Positions 28,367 through 38,668 of a DNA stretch of 64,000 nucleotides are shown here, in pieces. Under the pieces are notes generated by a model that was not told where the DNA came from, did no database searches, and saw nothing but the letters and a program-made list of their open reading frames with translations. Both the position numbers and the translations under genes were made by a program. The DNA is from Chromatocurvus halotolerans. Lineage in GTDB: Bacteria; Pseudomonadota; Gammaproteobacteria; Pseudomonadales; Halieaceae. Numbering within the stretch: the stretch's first letter is position 1; each line of letters opens with the position of its first letter. Location: the NCBI RefSeq assembly GCF_004340525.1, contig NZ_SLWX01000007.1, forward strand, positions 124,001 through 188,000, read 5' to 3'.

Positions 28367-29713
28367 ATGATCAAGATCAAACGGGGGCTGGACATTCCCA
28401 TCGCGGGCAGTCCAGAACAAGCCATTCATGATGCGCCGGCCGCCCGGGCCGTCGCCATCGTCGGGTTTGATTACCCCGGCATGAAACCGACGATGGAGGT
28501 CGCCGAAGGGGACCGCGTCGTCACGGGGCAGCTGCTGTTCAGCGACAAGAAAACGGAGGGCGTTATCTACACCGCACCCGGATGCGGTCGGGTGGCGGCG
28601 ATCAATCGTGGCGCAAGGCGGGTTCTGCAGTCAGTCGTTATTGATCTTGACGGGGATGACAGCGTCAGTGTTGACCCAATGACCGCCGACACCGCTCGTG
28701 GCCTCGACGCTGCCGCGGTACGTGAGCGACTGGTCAGCTCCGGACAGTGGACGGCGCTGCGCACGCGTCCGTTCAGCAAGGTACCCGCCACGAACGCGGA
28801 AGCGGCGGCAATTTTTGTGACAGCCATCGATACCCATCCGCTGGCGCCAGATCCCGCCGTTATCATCGCCGAACAGGCCGACGCCTTTGCACTGGGCCTC
28901 GACCTGCTTGCAGGGCAGACGCAGGGCGCCACCTATGTCTGCACCGCACCGGGTGCCCAGATGCCCTCGGGCAGTGCGCAGACGATTCAACGCGCCGAGT
29001 TCGCCGGACCGCACCCCGCAGGCCTTGCCGGCACCCATATACACATGCTGCTCGGCGTGACGATGGAAAAGCCAGTGTGGACAATCGGGTATCAGGACGT
29101 CATTGCGATAGGGCGCCTGTTCCTGGATGGCAGACTCTACACGGATCGGGTAGTAGCGCTGTCCGGTCCCCAGGTCGAGAACCCGCGGCTGCTTCGCACC
29201 CGAGTGGGAGCCGATCTCGAGGCGCTGGTCGCCGGCGAGATGCAGGGTGATGACAACCGGGTTATTTCCGGGTCCGTCCTGGGCGGCCGTGGTGTCAATG
29301 GTGCGACAGCCTACCTCGGGCGCTACCACAATCAGGTCACCGTGATTGGCGAGGGCCGACAGCGCGAGCTCTTTGGCTGGCTGTCACCGGGCCGCAGAAG
29401 ACACTCCAACCTGAGTATTTACCTGAGCAGCTTTCTCGGCACAGGCGGAGCGCTGCCCATGACTACCACCACGAATGGCAGTCCACGCGCCATGGTGCCG
29501 GTTGGCAGCTACGAGAAAGTGATGCCGATGGACATTCTCCCCACGCAGCTCCTGCGTGCGCTTATCGTCGGCGACACCGAAACAGCGCAATCCCTGGGTG
29601 CACTGGAACTGGATGAGGAAGATCTCGCACTCTGCACCTACGTCTGTCCCGGCAAGTATGAGTATGGACCGATTCTTCGGGACAATCTGACACGCATAGA
29701 GAAGGAGGGCTGA
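28367..29713 (+). CDS. nqrA: Na+-translocating NADH:quinone reductase subunit A
   Basis: 448 residues. It begins [14 protein letters not shown], with the typical [20 protein letters not shown] (in part) and, near the end, [20 protein letters not shown]. NqrA is the peripheral cytoplasmic subunit; it binds quinone and contacts NqrB. The frame is open to 28352 but MIKIK is the normal start. It heads a tight nqrABCDEF-apbE-nqrM run in which neighbours overlap or lie within 25 bases. Confidence 0.97.
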   Translation: MIKIKRGLDIPIAGSPEQAIHDAPAARAVAIVGFDYPGMKPTMEVAEGDRVVTGQLLFSDKKTEGVIYTAPGCGRVAAINRGARRVLQSVVIDLDGDDSVSVDPMTADTARGLDAAAVRERLVSSGQWTALRTRPFSKVPATNAEAAAIFVTAIDTHPLAPDPAVIIAEQADAFALGLDLLAGQTQGATYVCTAPGAQMPSGSAQTIQRAEFAGPHPAGLAGTHIHMLLGVTMEKPVWTIGYQDVIAIGRLFLDGRLYTDRVVALSGPQVENPRLLRTRVGADLEALVAGEMQGDDNRVISGSVLGGRGVNGATAYLGRYHNQVTVIGEGRQRELFGWLSPGRRRHSNLSIYLSSFLGTGGALPMTTTTNGSPRAMVPVGSYEKVMPMDILPTQLLRALIVGDTETAQSLGALELDEEDLALCTYVCPGKYEYGPILRDNLTRIEKEG

Positions 29714-29714
29714 C

Positions 29715-30914
29715 GTGGGCCTGCGCAACATGCTTGACAATGTGGAACCCCAGTTTCAGGACGGGGGACGATTCAGCCGTTTCTACCCGCTCTACGAAGC
29801 GGTGGATACCTTTCTTTTCTCACCGGGTAGCGTGACACGCAGCACCGCACACGTCCGCGATGGCATTGATCTGAAGCGCATCATGATCACGGTCTGGATG
29901 TCGGTGTTTCCGGCCATGCTGTATGGCATGTACAACCTTGGTTTTCAGGCCAACGACGTGCTTGCCGCTACCGGTGGCAGCATCGATGGCTGGCGTGGCA
30001 CCCTGATCGAGACGTTTGGTGGTTATGATGCCAGCAGTATCTGGCACTGCCTCTGGTTCGGTATGCTTTTCTTCCTGCCCATTTACGCCGTGACGTTTAT
30101 CGTTGGCGGGTTCTGGGAGGTGCTGTTTGCCATCAAGCGCGGGCACGAAGTCAACGAGGGTTTCTTCGTCACGTCCATTCTGTTTGCGCTGATCTGCCCG
30201 CCTGATCTGCCTCTGTGGCAGGCGGCACTCGGCATCAGCTTCGGCATTGTTATCGGCAAGGAAGTGTTTGGTGGCACCGGGAAGAATTTCCTCAACCCGG
30301 CGCTGACAGGCCGCGCGTTTCTGTACTTTGCCTACCCGGCGCAGCTCTCCGGCGACGCTGTGTGGACAGCGGTCGACGGTTACTCCGGGGCCACGCCGCT
30401 CAGCGTTGTTGCCTCTGAAGGTATGGCGGGGCTGCAGGCGCAGTATTCCTGGATGGATGCCTTCATCGGCGCGATTCCCGGATCCATCGGGGAAACCTCG
30501 ACTCTCGCCATCCTGATCGGCGGCGCCGCCCTGCTGCTAACGCGCATCGCGTCCTGGCGGATTGTCGCCGGGGTGTTCCTCGGGATGTTCATTTTCTCGA
30601 CCTTCCTCAACTTCGTGGGTTCGGACACCAATCCCGCATTTTCCATGCCCTGGTATTGGCATTTCGTGGTGGGCGGCTTTGCGTTCGGCATGTTTTTCAT
30701 GGCCACAGACCCCGTGTCTTCAGCCATGACCAACGGTGGGCGCTGGGCTTTCGGGATACTGATCGGGGTGATGGCGGTCATTATCCGGGTTGTCAACCCG
30801 GCTTTTCCGGAAGGCATGATGCTAGCTATTCTATTCGCGAATCTGTTTGCACCACTCATGGATCATTTTGTTGTGCAGAGCAACATCAAGCGGAGGATTG
30901 CCCGTGTCCAGTAA
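29715..30914 (+). CDS. nqrB: Na+-NQR subunit B
   Basis: 399 residues with about ten membrane helices. The start is GTG 29715, one base after the nqrA stop ([14 protein letters not shown]). FMN is attached covalently through phosphoester at the Thr of SGAT in [11 protein letters not shown] (about residue 225-230). It holds riboflavin and the Na+ path with other subunits. Conserved blocks [24 protein letters not shown] (in part) and [13 protein letters not shown] are present. It overlaps nqrC by 11 bases. Confidence 0.97.
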   Translation: MGLRNMLDNVEPQFQDGGRFSRFYPLYEAVDTFLFSPGSVTRSTAHVRDGIDLKRIMITVWMSVFPAMLYGMYNLGFQANDVLAATGGSIDGWRGTLIETFGGYDASSIWHCLWFGMLFFLPIYAVTFIVGGFWEVLFAIKRGHEVNEGFFVTSILFALICPPDLPLWQAALGISFGIVIGKEVFGGTGKNFLNPALTGRAFLYFAYPAQLSGDAVWTAVDGYSGATPLSVVASEGMAGLQAQYSWMDAFIGAIPGSIGETSTLAILIGGAALLLTRIASWRIVAGVFLGMFIFSTFLNFVGSDTNPAFSMPWYWHFVVGGFAFGMFFMATDPVSSAMTNGGRWAFGILIGVMAVIIRVVNPAFPEGMMLAILFANLFAPLMDHFVVQSNIKRRIARVQ

Positions 30915-31677
30915 CGACAGCATCAAGAAAATCATCACGGTGGCGTTTTCCCTGTGTATTGTCTGCTCGGTGGTGGTATCCACCGCCGCAGTACTGCTGA
31001 AGCCTGCCCAGCAGGCCAATCGCGACCTCGACCGCAAGCGCAACATTCTGCAGGCAGCGGGTCTGCTGGAAGAGGGCAAGACGGTTGAGGAACTGTTCCA
31101 GCGTATTCAGCCGCGCTATGTCGACCTGCGGACGGGCGGGTTTGCCGAAGACGTGCCGGCGGGCTACAACCAGCAGAAAGCGTCGAAGAACCCGCAACTG
31201 TCCACCGACCTTAGCGACAAAGAGGATCGGGCAGGCATCGGTCGCCAGGCCCACTTTGTCGAAGTCTACCTCGTGGAGGCGCCGGACGGTGACGGTCTCG
31301 ACAAGATTATTCTGCCGGTACATGGGTATGGGCTCTGGTCAACGCTGTATGGCTTTGTCGCACTGGAGTCCGACATCAATACCATAGCGGGGCTGGGCTT
31401 CTACGAGCACGGAGAAACGCCGGGGCTCGGTGGCGAAGTCGACAATCCGCGCTGGAAAGCCCAATGGCCCGGCAAGAAAGTCTACCGCGACGGCGAGCCG
31501 GCCATCGCCCTGGCCAAGGGCAGCGTCGACTCGTCCAGCCCCGACGCACAGTGGCGGGTCGACGGGTTGTCCGGTGCCACGCTCACCAGTCGCGGCGTCA
31601 CCGATCTGGTGCAGTTCTGGCTGGGAGAAAAAGGCTTCAAACCTTTCCTCAATAACCTGAAAACGGGGGACGCCTGA
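30904..31677 (+). CDS. nqrC: Na+-NQR subunit C
   Basis: 257 residues with one N-terminal membrane helix (about 10-32) and a periplasmic FMN domain. The flavinylation motif is [10 protein letters not shown] (Thr in SGAT), the site modified by ApbE. I chose GTG 30904 ([15 protein letters not shown]); the frame further upstream lies inside nqrB. Conserved [12 protein letters not shown] and [15 protein letters not shown] are present. Confidence 0.97.
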   Translation: MSSNDSIKKIITVAFSLCIVCSVVVSTAAVLLKPAQQANRDLDRKRNILQAAGLLEEGKTVEELFQRIQPRYVDLRTGGFAEDVPAGYNQQKASKNPQLSTDLSDKEDRAGIGRQAHFVEVYLVEAPDGDGLDKIILPVHGYGLWSTLYGFVALESDINTIAGLGFYEHGETPGLGGEVDNPRWKAQWPGKKVYRDGEPAIALAKGSVDSSSPDAQWRVDGLSGATLTSRGVTDLVQFWLGEKGFKPFLNNLKTGDA

Positions 31678-31678
31678 C

Positions 31679-32341
31679 ATGCAGGGCATCAAGGAAACAC
31701 TGACGACACCCATACTCCGCAACAACCCGATTGCACTGCAGATTCTCGGTATCTGCAGTGCGCTGGCGGTGACCTCGTCGCTCAAGGTGACACTGGTCAT
31801 GTGCGTTGCGCTGGTCTTCGTCACCGCGTTCTCGAATTTCTTCATCTCGCTGATTCGCCACCAGATTCCCAGCAGTATCCGCATCATCGTCCAGATGACC
31901 ATCATCGCCTCGCTGGTGATTCTGGTGGACGAGGTTATCAAGGCCGTTGCCTACGACATCAGCAAGCAGCTGTCGGTTTTCGTTGGGCTGATCATTACCA
32001 ACTGCATCGTGATGGGGCGTGCCGAAGCCTACGCCATGAAGAATCCGCCACTCCCGAGTTTCGTCGATGGGGTTGGCAACGGGCTGGGCTACTCTGTCGT
32101 GCTGATTGCAGTTGCCATTGTGCGCGAGCTGTTCGGTGCCGGGAAACTCATGGGCATCGAAATACTGCCCCTGGTCACCGAAGGCGGCTGGTACAACCCC
32201 AATGGGCTGCTGCTGCTCCCGCCGAGTGCGTTCTTCCTGATCGGTTTCTTTATCTGGGCGCTGCGAAGCTGGGACAAGAAGCAGGTTGAGGAGCCGGACT
32301 TCCAGATCTCCGCCCACACCACGGCGAAGGAGGGCGTGTAA
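31679..32341 (+). CDS. nqrD: Na+-NQR subunit D
   Basis: 220 residues, six membrane helices. Family marks: [20 protein letters not shown], the Cys-containing [17 protein letters not shown] (Cys near residue 110 helps bind the intramembrane iron centre with NqrE) and [15 protein letters not shown]. It starts ATG one base after nqrC and its stop overlaps nqrE (TAATG). Confidence 0.97.
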   Translation: MQGIKETLTTPILRNNPIALQILGICSALAVTSSLKVTLVMCVALVFVTAFSNFFISLIRHQIPSSIRIIVQMTIIASLVILVDEVIKAVAYDISKQLSVFVGLIITNCIVMGRAEAYAMKNPPLPSFVDGVGNGLGYSVVLIAVAIVRELFGAGKLMGIEILPLVTEGGWYNPNGLLLLPPSAFFLIGFFIWALRSWDKKQVEEPDFQISAHTTAKEGV

Positions 32342-32949
32342 TGGAGTACTATCTGAGCCTGTTTATCCGTGCCGTGTTTATCGAGAACATGGCGCTGGCG
32401 TTCTTTCTCGGCATGTGCACCTTCCTGGCCGTGTCCAAGAAGATCTCCGCCGCGCTGGGACTCGGCATTGCCGTGATTGTCGTTCTGACCATTACGGTCC
32501 CGGTGAACAACCTGATATTCAATTATCTTCTGGCCGATGGCGCGTTGGCCTGGGCCGGACTGCCGGATGTCGATCTCAGCTTTCTGGGATTGCTCTCGTA
32601 CATTGGCGTCATCGCGGCGCTGGTCCAGATTCTCGAGATGTTTCTCGACAAGTACGTGCCGGTACTTTACAACGCACTCGGTGTGTTCCTGCCGCTGATC
32701 ACGGTGAACTGCGCCATTCTCGGCGCCTCTCTGTTCATGGTGGAGCGCGACTACAATTTCGGCGAGAGCGTGGTCTTCGGCGCAGGCGCCGGTGTGGGCT
32801 GGGCCCTCGCTATCGTGGCGCTGGCCGGCATTCGCGAGAAGCTCAAGTACAGTGATGTGCCGGATGGGTTGCAGGGTCTCGGCATAACGTTTATCACTGT
32901 GGGGCTGATGTCACTCGGCTTCATGTCGTTTGGCGGTATTGATCTGTAG
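32341..32949 (+). CDS. nqrE: Na+-NQR subunit E
   Basis: 202 residues, six membrane helices in inverted topology to NqrD. It begins [22 protein letters not shown] (in part), with the Cys-bearing [14 protein letters not shown] and [15 protein letters not shown] that supply the other ligands for the shared Fe centre. The end [19 protein letters not shown]-type tail is present as [17 protein letters not shown]. Confidence 0.97.
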   Translation: MEYYLSLFIRAVFIENMALAFFLGMCTFLAVSKKISAALGLGIAVIVVLTITVPVNNLIFNYLLADGALAWAGLPDVDLSFLGLLSYIGVIAALVQILEMFLDKYVPVLYNALGVFLPLITVNCAILGASLFMVERDYNFGESVVFGAGAGVGWALAIVALAGIREKLKYSDVPDGLQGLGITFITVGLMSLGFMSFGGIDL

Positions 32950-32973
32950 CTGCGGTATAGCGAGGAAATCTGA

Positions 32974-34197
32974 ATGGATATGACAATTGTGTTTGGCGTC
33001 GCCATGTTCACGGCGATCGTCCTCGCACTGGTGCTGGTGATTCTTTTCGCGCGCACACGACTGGTCAGCAGTGGCGACGTGACGATCGAAATCAACGGCG
33101 AGAAGACCATTACCGTGCCCGCGGGTGGCAAGCTGCTGCAGACACTGTCGGATGCGGAGCTGTTCCTGGCGTCAGCCTGCGGTGGTGGCGGCACCTGTGC
33201 CCAGTGCAAATGCATCGTCAAGGAGGGCGGCGGCGCCATGCTGCCCACCGAGGAGTCTCACTTTTCCCGTCGCGATGCCGCAGAGGGCTGGCGACTGAGC
33301 TGCCAGACTGCGGTCAAGCAGGACATGAAAATCGAGGTCCCGGAAGAGGTCTTCGGTGTGCGTCAGTGGGAGTGCGAGGTAATAAGCAATCCCAACGTGG
33401 CGACCTTCATCAAGGAACTGACGCTGAAGCTGCCGGAAGGGGAGAATGTCGAGTTCCGCGCCGGTGGCTACGTTCAGCTGGAGTGCCCACCTCACGAGGT
33501 GCGTTACGAGGACTTCGACATCGACGAGGAGTATCGCGGCGACTGGGAGCGCTTCGGCTTTTTCAAGGTGGTGTCGAAGGTTGAAGAGCCCGTGATTCGT
33601 GCCTATTCCATGGCGAACTACCCGGAAGAGGAGGGCATCGTCAAGTTCAATATCCGCATTGCGACGCCGCCCCCCGGCAGTGAAGGCATCCCGGCGGGCA
33701 AGATGTCATCCTGGGTGTTCAATCTCAAGCCGGGTGACAAGGTCACGGTGTACGGACCCTTTGGCGAGTTTTTTGCCAAGGAAACCGATAATGAGATGGT
33801 GTTCATCGGCGGTGGCGCGGGTATGGCGCCGATGCGCTCACATATCTTCGACCAGTTACTGCGCCTCAACAGCAAGCGCAAGATCACGTTCTGGTATGGC
33901 GCCCGATCCCTCAAGGAAATGTTCTATGTCGAGGAGTACGACAAGCTGGCAGAGGAACATGAGAACTTCACCTGGCACGTAGCGCTGTCGGATCCGCAGC
34001 CCGAGGACAACTGGACGGGCGACACCGGGTTTATTCACAACGTGCTTTATGATCGGTACCTGAAGGATCACCCGGCCCCGGAGGATTGTGAGTTCTACAT
34101 GTGTGGTCCGCCAATGATGAATGCGGCCTGTGTCAAGCTTCTCACCGATCTCGGCGTGGAGCCGGAGAACATCATGCTGGACGACTTCGGTGGCTGA
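32974..34197 (+). CDS. nqrF: Na+-NQR subunit F (NADH-oxidising)
   Basis: 407 residues. One N-terminal membrane helix (about 3-24), a [2Fe-2S] ferredoxin domain with the cysteines of [13 protein letters not shown] and a fourth in RLSCQTAV, then a ferredoxin-reductase FAD domain (RAYSMANYP) and an NADH domain ([31 protein letters not shown]). Electrons enter the pump here. ATG 32974 has GAGGAAA upstream. The stop lies within the apbE start region. Confidence 0.98.
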   Translation: MDMTIVFGVAMFTAIVLALVLVILFARTRLVSSGDVTIEINGEKTITVPAGGKLLQTLSDAELFLASACGGGGTCAQCKCIVKEGGGAMLPTEESHFSRRDAAEGWRLSCQTAVKQDMKIEVPEEVFGVRQWECEVISNPNVATFIKELTLKLPEGENVEFRAGGYVQLECPPHEVRYEDFDIDEEYRGDWERFGFFKVVSKVEEPVIRAYSMANYPEEEGIVKFNIRIATPPPGSEGIPAGKMSSWVFNLKPGDKVTVYGPFGEFFAKETDNEMVFIGGGAGMAPMRSHIFDQLLRLNSKRKITFWYGARSLKEMFYVEEYDKLAEEHENFTWHVALSDPQPEDNWTGDTGFIHNVLYDRYLKDHPAPEDCEFYMCGPPMMNAACVKLLTDLGVEPENIMLDDFGG

Positions 34198-35236
34198 TCG
34201 CCCTGTCAGGGTCGGGAAAAGCCACCGTTGCCGGTGGCTTTTTTTTGCGGTTCTGGTTTTTGTGGCGGGCTGCCAGGAGTCGGTCCGGACGCATAAACTG
34301 CAGGGTGCCACAATGGGCACCACCTGGAACGTTACCTACACGGGGAGCGTCAGTCCCTCTCGTGTAAAGGTCGACATCGAGTCGGTTCTCGAGGCCGTTA
34401 ATGGCAGCATGTCGACCTATATGGCGGACTCGGAAATCAGCCGCTTCAACGCCAGTAACATTGGTGAGACGAGCGGGGTCTCATCGTCTTTCGGCGACGT
34501 GTTGACTGCCGCGCTGGCTATCGGTGAGCGTTCGGACGGTGCGTATGATGTCACGGTAGGTCCGCTGGTAGACCTCTGGGGCTTTGGGGCGGGCAGTGAG
34601 GCCGATTGGAGAATGCCCACTGCAGATCAGGTGGCAGAGGCAATGGCGCGTGTGGGGCAGGACGCGTTGGTGTGGGATGGCGACAGCAGCACGCTGGCCC
34701 GACGCAAACCCGTGCAGCTGGATTTTTCGTCCATTGCAAAGGGCTACGGGGTGGACCGCATAGCGGAAATCCTGGAGAAAAAGGGGCTGTCCGACTTTCT
34801 GGTGGAAGTGGGCGGTGAGATGCGTGTGTCCGGTGTCAGCCCACGGGGCGACGCCTGGCGAATCGCTATCGAAGAGCCTGTACCCGGACAGCGCGGTGTG
34901 GCGGAGGCACTGGAACTCGAGGACGTCGCCGTTGCCACATCGGGTGACTACCGGAATTTCTTCGAATACGAAGGGGTGCGCTATTCACACACCCTTGACC
35001 CGCGAACGGGATATCCGGTAACCCACAATCTGGTCTCTGTGACGGTGCTGCATGAACACTGTATGATGGCAGATGGCTGGGCGACGGCGCTCAGCGTGGC
35101 CGGGCCGGAAGAGGCCATGCGTCTCGCCGAGGCCAACGACCTTGCAGTCTATCTCATGGTGCGTAATGGCGATGGCGTGAAGAGTGTGGTGTCACCGGCA
35201 TTCAGCGCGCGATTCGGCACGATGACAAGTGAGTAA
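34190..35236 (+). CDS. apbE: FAD:protein FMN transferase ApbE
   Basis: 348 residues. A lipoprotein signal peptide ends VLVFVAGC (lipobox Cys near residue 26). ApbE marks: [53 protein letters not shown] and [25 protein letters not shown] (in part). It transfers FMN from FAD to the Thr of NqrB and NqrC outside the cytoplasm, so its place after nqrF is functional. The only workable start is GTG 34190, overlapping nqrF by 8 bases. A strong terminator lies within its first 20 codons. Confidence 0.93.
   Translation: MADRPVRVGKSHRCRWLFFAVLVFVAGCQESVRTHKLQGATMGTTWNVTYTGSVSPSRVKVDIESVLEAVNGSMSTYMADSEISRFNASNIGETSGVSSSFGDVLTAALAIGERSDGAYDVTVGPLVDLWGFGAGSEADWRMPTADQVAEAMARVGQDALVWDGDSSTLARRKPVQLDFSSIAKGYGVDRIAEILEKKGLSDFLVEVGGEMRVSGVSPRGDAWRIAIEEPVPGQRGVAEALELEDVAVATSGDYRNFFEYEGVRYSHTLDPRTGYPVTHNLVSVTVLHEHCMMADGWATALSVAGPEEAMRLAEANDLAVYLMVRNGDGVKSVVSPAFSARFGTMTSE
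34217..34246 (+). terminator. Intrinsic terminator inside the apbE signal-peptide codons
   Basis: AAAAGCCACCG (34217-34227), loop TTGC, CGGTGGCTTTT (34232-34242), with eight T in all at 34239-34246: an 11-bp perfect stem and T tract. It sits 20 bases after the nqrF stop and encodes roughly residues 10-19 of ApbE. Confidence 0.8.
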
Positions 35237-35252
35237 CACGACGGAGTTAGCT

Positions 35253-35501
35253 ATGCTTTTGGCGTTTTTGGCAACATTTCTGATGATGGCGACGGTCATG
35301 GCAATCATGGCTGTCGGCGTCATGGCCGGCAGGGCCCCGATCAAGGGCTCCTGTGGTGGTATTGGCGCCATCGGCATCGACCAGTCCTGCGAAATCTGCG
35401 GTGGCAATCCACAGCGCTGTGAAGACGAGACGCGGGATGCCGACAACGGCAGACGCAGTGACGTCACGCGGACCTCGTTCTATGACGCCGACAAGACATA
35501 A
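35253..35501 (+). CDS. nqrM: Na+-NQR maturation factor NqrM
   Basis: 82 residues. One membrane helix (MLLAFLATFLMMATVMAIMAVG) is followed by the family's cysteine motif: GSCGGIGAIGIDQSCEICGG and RCEDE, four Cys in all. NqrM is thought to deliver iron to the NqrD/NqrE centre. ATG 35253 has GGAG 7 bases upstream; the frame is open to GTG 35229 inside apbE. Completes the NQR assembly set. Confidence 0.93.
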   Translation: MLLAFLATFLMMATVMAIMAVGVMAGRAPIKGSCGGIGAIGIDQSCEICGGNPQRCEDETRDADNGRRSDVTRTSFYDADKT

Positions 35502-35507
35502 GCGCGT

Positions 35508-36758
35508 GTGAACGGGTCGATTTACCCGCTTTTCATTGGTTATCGCTACAGCTTCAGTCGCAAACGCAACCGTTTCACGGCGCTTGTTTCCGTTATCTCC
35601 ATGTTCGGCATGGCACTGGGTGTCGCCAGTCTCATTGTTGTTCTCTCGGTCATGAACGGCTTTGCCGCGGAGTTGCGTGATCGCATTCTCTCGCTGGTTC
35701 CACACGGTTATGTGAATTTTCTGGACGATGACGCGGCAAGGCACTGGGCGGAACCGATGCAGCGGGTGGGTGGGATGCCTGGGGTGGTGGCGGTGGCGCC
35801 TTTCCTGCGTGAGCAGGTACTGCTCGGCGCCGGGAGTTCCCTGCAGGGTGCGCGGCTGTTCGGCATTTCTCCTGCGGATGAGGCGCGCGTGTCGCAGGTG
35901 GCGAACACCCTGGTTGCGGGGCGCCTCGCGGCCATTGAGACGGAGCCCTTTGGCGTTGTCCTGGGTACATCACTCGCCCGCATGGTGGGTGTGGGCGTTG
36001 GCGACACGGTCGTCGTGACCCTGCCTCACCTCACGGTCACCCCACTCGGCGCGTTTCCCCGCAGTAAACGGCTGATTGTCGTTGGTCTTTTTCAGGTGGG
36101 CGCGCAGCAGGATGCGGAGCAGGCCTACGTATCGCTCGACACCGCACAGCGCCTCCTGAGCCGCGACGGCGCCGTGTCCGGACTGCAGGTCCGCACTGAC
36201 GACCTGTTTGCTGCGCCGGGCATCATGCGCGAGGTGGGAGAGCGCCTCGGCCCAGGGGTAAATGCCATTGACTGGAGCCAGACGCAGGGCTCGCTGTTCC
36301 GTGCCGTGCGTATGGAAAAAATCACTGTCGCGCTGCTGTTGTTGAGCGTTGTGGCGGTGGCGGCGTTCAACATTGTCTCCACACTGGTCATGTCGGTGGC
36401 GGAAAAGCGGGGGGATATTGCCGTTCTCCGCACGCTGGGGGCCGATGCCCGCGGTATCATGACCATCTTCATTATCCACGGGCTGTCATTGGCGCTGCTG
36501 GGAGTCGCCACCGGCGGTGTCATTGGCGTAGTGCTGTCCCTGAATATTGCCGAGCTGACGCGCTGGGTGGAAGCACTGACCGGTGCCGTGCTGTTTGATC
36601 CCGACGTGTACTTCATCAGTGCACTGCCGGCCGTTCTGGAATGGAGCGACGTCCTGACCGTGGTGCTGGCCTCTCTGGCGCTTGGAACAATTGCCACGCT
36701 GTATCCTGCCTGGCGCGCGTCAAGGATTGCGCCGGCGGAGGTGCTTCGCTATGCCTGA
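35508..36758 (+). CDS. lolC: Lipoprotein-releasing ABC transporter permease LolC
   Basis: 416 residues with four membrane helices: one at the N-terminus (about 24-48, VISMFGMALGVASLIVVLSVMNG) and three at the C-terminus, around a large periplasmic domain. ILRTLGADARGIMTIFIIHG is the cytoplasmic coupling region. With LolD and LolE it extracts mature lipoproteins from the inner membrane and passes them to LolA. Start GTG 35508, 6 bases after nqrM. LolC versus LolE is named by order in lolCDE. Confidence 0.93.
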   Translation: MNGSIYPLFIGYRYSFSRKRNRFTALVSVISMFGMALGVASLIVVLSVMNGFAAELRDRILSLVPHGYVNFLDDDAARHWAEPMQRVGGMPGVVAVAPFLREQVLLGAGSSLQGARLFGISPADEARVSQVANTLVAGRLAAIETEPFGVVLGTSLARMVGVGVGDTVVVTLPHLTVTPLGAFPRSKRLIVVGLFQVGAQQDAEQAYVSLDTAQRLLSRDGAVSGLQVRTDDLFAAPGIMREVGERLGPGVNAIDWSQTQGSLFRAVRMEKITVALLLLSVVAVAAFNIVSTLVMSVAEKRGDIAVLRTLGADARGIMTIFIIHGLSLALLGVATGGVIGVVLSLNIAELTRWVEALTGAVLFDPDVYFISALPAVLEWSDVLTVVLASLALGTIATLYPAWRASRIAPAEVLRYA

Positions 36759-37443
36759 ACCCGTTCTTCAGTGTCTCGGCCTCGGCAAGGAGTTCAATGA
36801 TGGAAACCGTATCATCCGGGTTCTTCAGGGTGTCGAGCTGACCCTCAATCCGGGAGAGACGCTGGCTATCATCGGTGCCTCGGGCAGCGGGAAATCCACG
36901 CTGCTCAACCTGCTCGGGGGGCTCGATGCACCCAGTGAGGGGCAGGTTCTGGTATCAGGCAGGAATGTGGCGGCGATGCGCGAGCGCGAGCGCTGCCTGT
37001 GGCGCAACCGGCGCCTGGGCTTTGTCTATCAGTTTCACCATCTGCTGCCGGAGTTCACGGCTGCGGAGAATGTGGCAATGCCTCTCATCATCGGTGGCGC
37101 GAGGCGCAAGAATGCCATGCGAATGGCTGCGGATATGCTCAAACGTGTGGGTCTGGACCATCGACTCACCCATCGGCCGGGAGCATTGTCGGGTGGCGAG
37201 CGACAGCGGGTGGCAATAGCGCGAGCCCTGGTCACCACGCCCGACTGCGTGTTGATGGACGAGCCCACCGGTAATCTCGATCCCGCCGCCAGTCAGCAGA
37301 TTCTGTCGCTGATTGACGCGCTGGGCCAGGACAGTGCCGCCTTTATTGTTGTCACTCATGATCCGGAAATCGCTGCACGCATGCATCGGACGCTCGAGTT
37401 GCGCGACTCGGGGCTTTACCCGCCGCTACATGCGCGGAGCTGA
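36751..37443 (+). CDS. lolD: Lipoprotein-releasing ABC transporter ATPase LolD
   Basis: 230 residues. Walker [11 protein letters not shown]-loop [14 protein letters not shown] (typical of LolD), signature [15 protein letters not shown], Walker [13 protein letters not shown], and the switch His in VVTHD. Start ATG 36751 with GGCGGAGG upstream overlaps lolC by 8 bases; its end overlaps lolE by 14. Powers lipoprotein release. Confidence 0.97.
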   Translation: MPEPVLQCLGLGKEFNDGNRIIRVLQGVELTLNPGETLAIIGASGSGKSTLLNLLGGLDAPSEGQVLVSGRNVAAMRERERCLWRNRRLGFVYQFHHLLPEFTAAENVAMPLIIGGARRKNAMRMAADMLKRVGLDHRLTHRPGALSGGERQRVAIARALVTTPDCVLMDEPTGNLDPAASQQILSLIDALGQDSAAFIVVTHDPEIAARMHRTLELRDSGLYPPLHARS

Positions 37444-38668
37444 TCGCATCGCGCTGGCCCTGCGCTACACCTTCAGCAGTGGCGGCGGCCAACTGTCGTC
37501 ATTCATGTCGAGGCTGGCGATGCTGGGTCTGGTGCTGGCGGTGGCTGTCCTGCTGGCCGTGTTGTCCATCATGAACGGCTTCGACCGTGAAATGCGCGAG
37601 CGAATCCTCTCCCTCGTGCCACACATCACGGTCCACGCGGTAAACGGCGTGGCCCCGGCGGATCCGATCGCGGAACGGCTTCTGGCAAATCCCGACGTGC
37701 TCGCGGCAAGTCCGTTCGTGCAGTTTCAGGGGCTTCTCATGCGGGAACGGCGCGTCGAGGCAGTTGTCGGGCTTGGGCTTGCGACCGCCGAAGGGCTGGA
37801 ACTGCAGGCGATGGCGGGGGGCACAGCGGGAACTGACTTTCTCGGTGGCGATGAGGATGGAATGCTGCTCGGTGCACCACTCGCAGAGCGTCTCGGCATC
37901 GATACCGGCCAGCGCCTGACGCTGCTTGTGCCCGTGGCAGCCGGCGCGCGGGGCGTCACGTCCACCCGGACGCGGGTCTTTACCGTCAAAGGGCTCTTGC
38001 GCACCGGAACCGAGCTCGATGAGAGCCTGGCCGTCGTATCACTGGCGGCAGGCTCCTCGCTGGCAGGTCTGGAAGGGGCGCCCAGCGGGTATCGGTTGCA
38101 CACCAGGGACATTTTCGGGGTCTCAGGACTTGGGCGTGAGCTCGCGGCAAGCCTGCCCCCTGGTTACTACCTTACCAACTGGACCATGACACATGGCAAT
38201 CTGTACGCGGCCATCCAGCTTTCCCGGCAACTGATTACATTGCTGCTGTTGTCGATTATCGGTGTCGCTGCCTTCAATGTGGTGTCGTCGCTTGTTCTTG
38301 TTGTCATCGACAAGCAGGGAGATATCGCAATTCTGCGCACGCTGGGCGCGACGCCGGGAGACATCGCGACAATTTTTCTCTGTCAGGGCGGGCTGATAGG
38401 CCTGGCGGGTGGAATACTGGGTGGATGTCTGGGGGGCGCACTCAGCCTCGCGGTTCCGGCGGCCGTTGGGGGTGCCGAGCGTCTTATGGGTGCGCGGCTG
38501 CTGGCCACCGATGTCTACCCTGTGTCCTTCATTCCGGTGGATCTGCGCGTTCAGGATGTTGCGCTGGTATCCGCTGCGGCGCTGGTTCTGTGCCTGATGG
38601 CGGCACTGTACCCGGCGCTGCGCGCGGCCCGCCTTGCACCCGCCGAGGTCCTGCAGCAGGAGTCGTAG
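37430..38668 (+). CDS. lolE: Lipoprotein-releasing ABC transporter permease LolE
   Basis: 412 residues, same topology as LolC: an N-terminal helix (about 25-48, LGLVLAVAVLLAVLSIMNG) and three C-terminal helices (LLLLSIIGVAAFNVVSSLVLVV and following), with coupling segment IAILRTLGATPGDIATIFL. Start ATG 37430 ([15 protein letters not shown]) within the end of lolD. The last 140 bases are covered on the other strand by the DUF2062 gene. Confidence 0.93.
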   Translation: MRGADRIALALRYTFSSGGGQLSSFMSRLAMLGLVLAVAVLLAVLSIMNGFDREMRERILSLVPHITVHAVNGVAPADPIAERLLANPDVLAASPFVQFQGLLMRERRVEAVVGLGLATAEGLELQAMAGGTAGTDFLGGDEDGMLLGAPLAERLGIDTGQRLTLLVPVAAGARGVTSTRTRVFTVKGLLRTGTELDESLAVVSLAAGSSLAGLEGAPSGYRLHTRDIFGVSGLGRELAASLPPGYYLTNWTMTHGNLYAAIQLSRQLITLLLLSIIGVAAFNVVSSLVLVVIDKQGDIAILRTLGATPGDIATIFLCQGGLIGLAGGILGGCLGGALSLAVPAAVGGAERLMGARLLATDVYPVSFIPVDLRVQDVALVSAAALVLCLMAALYPALRAARLAPAEVLQQES

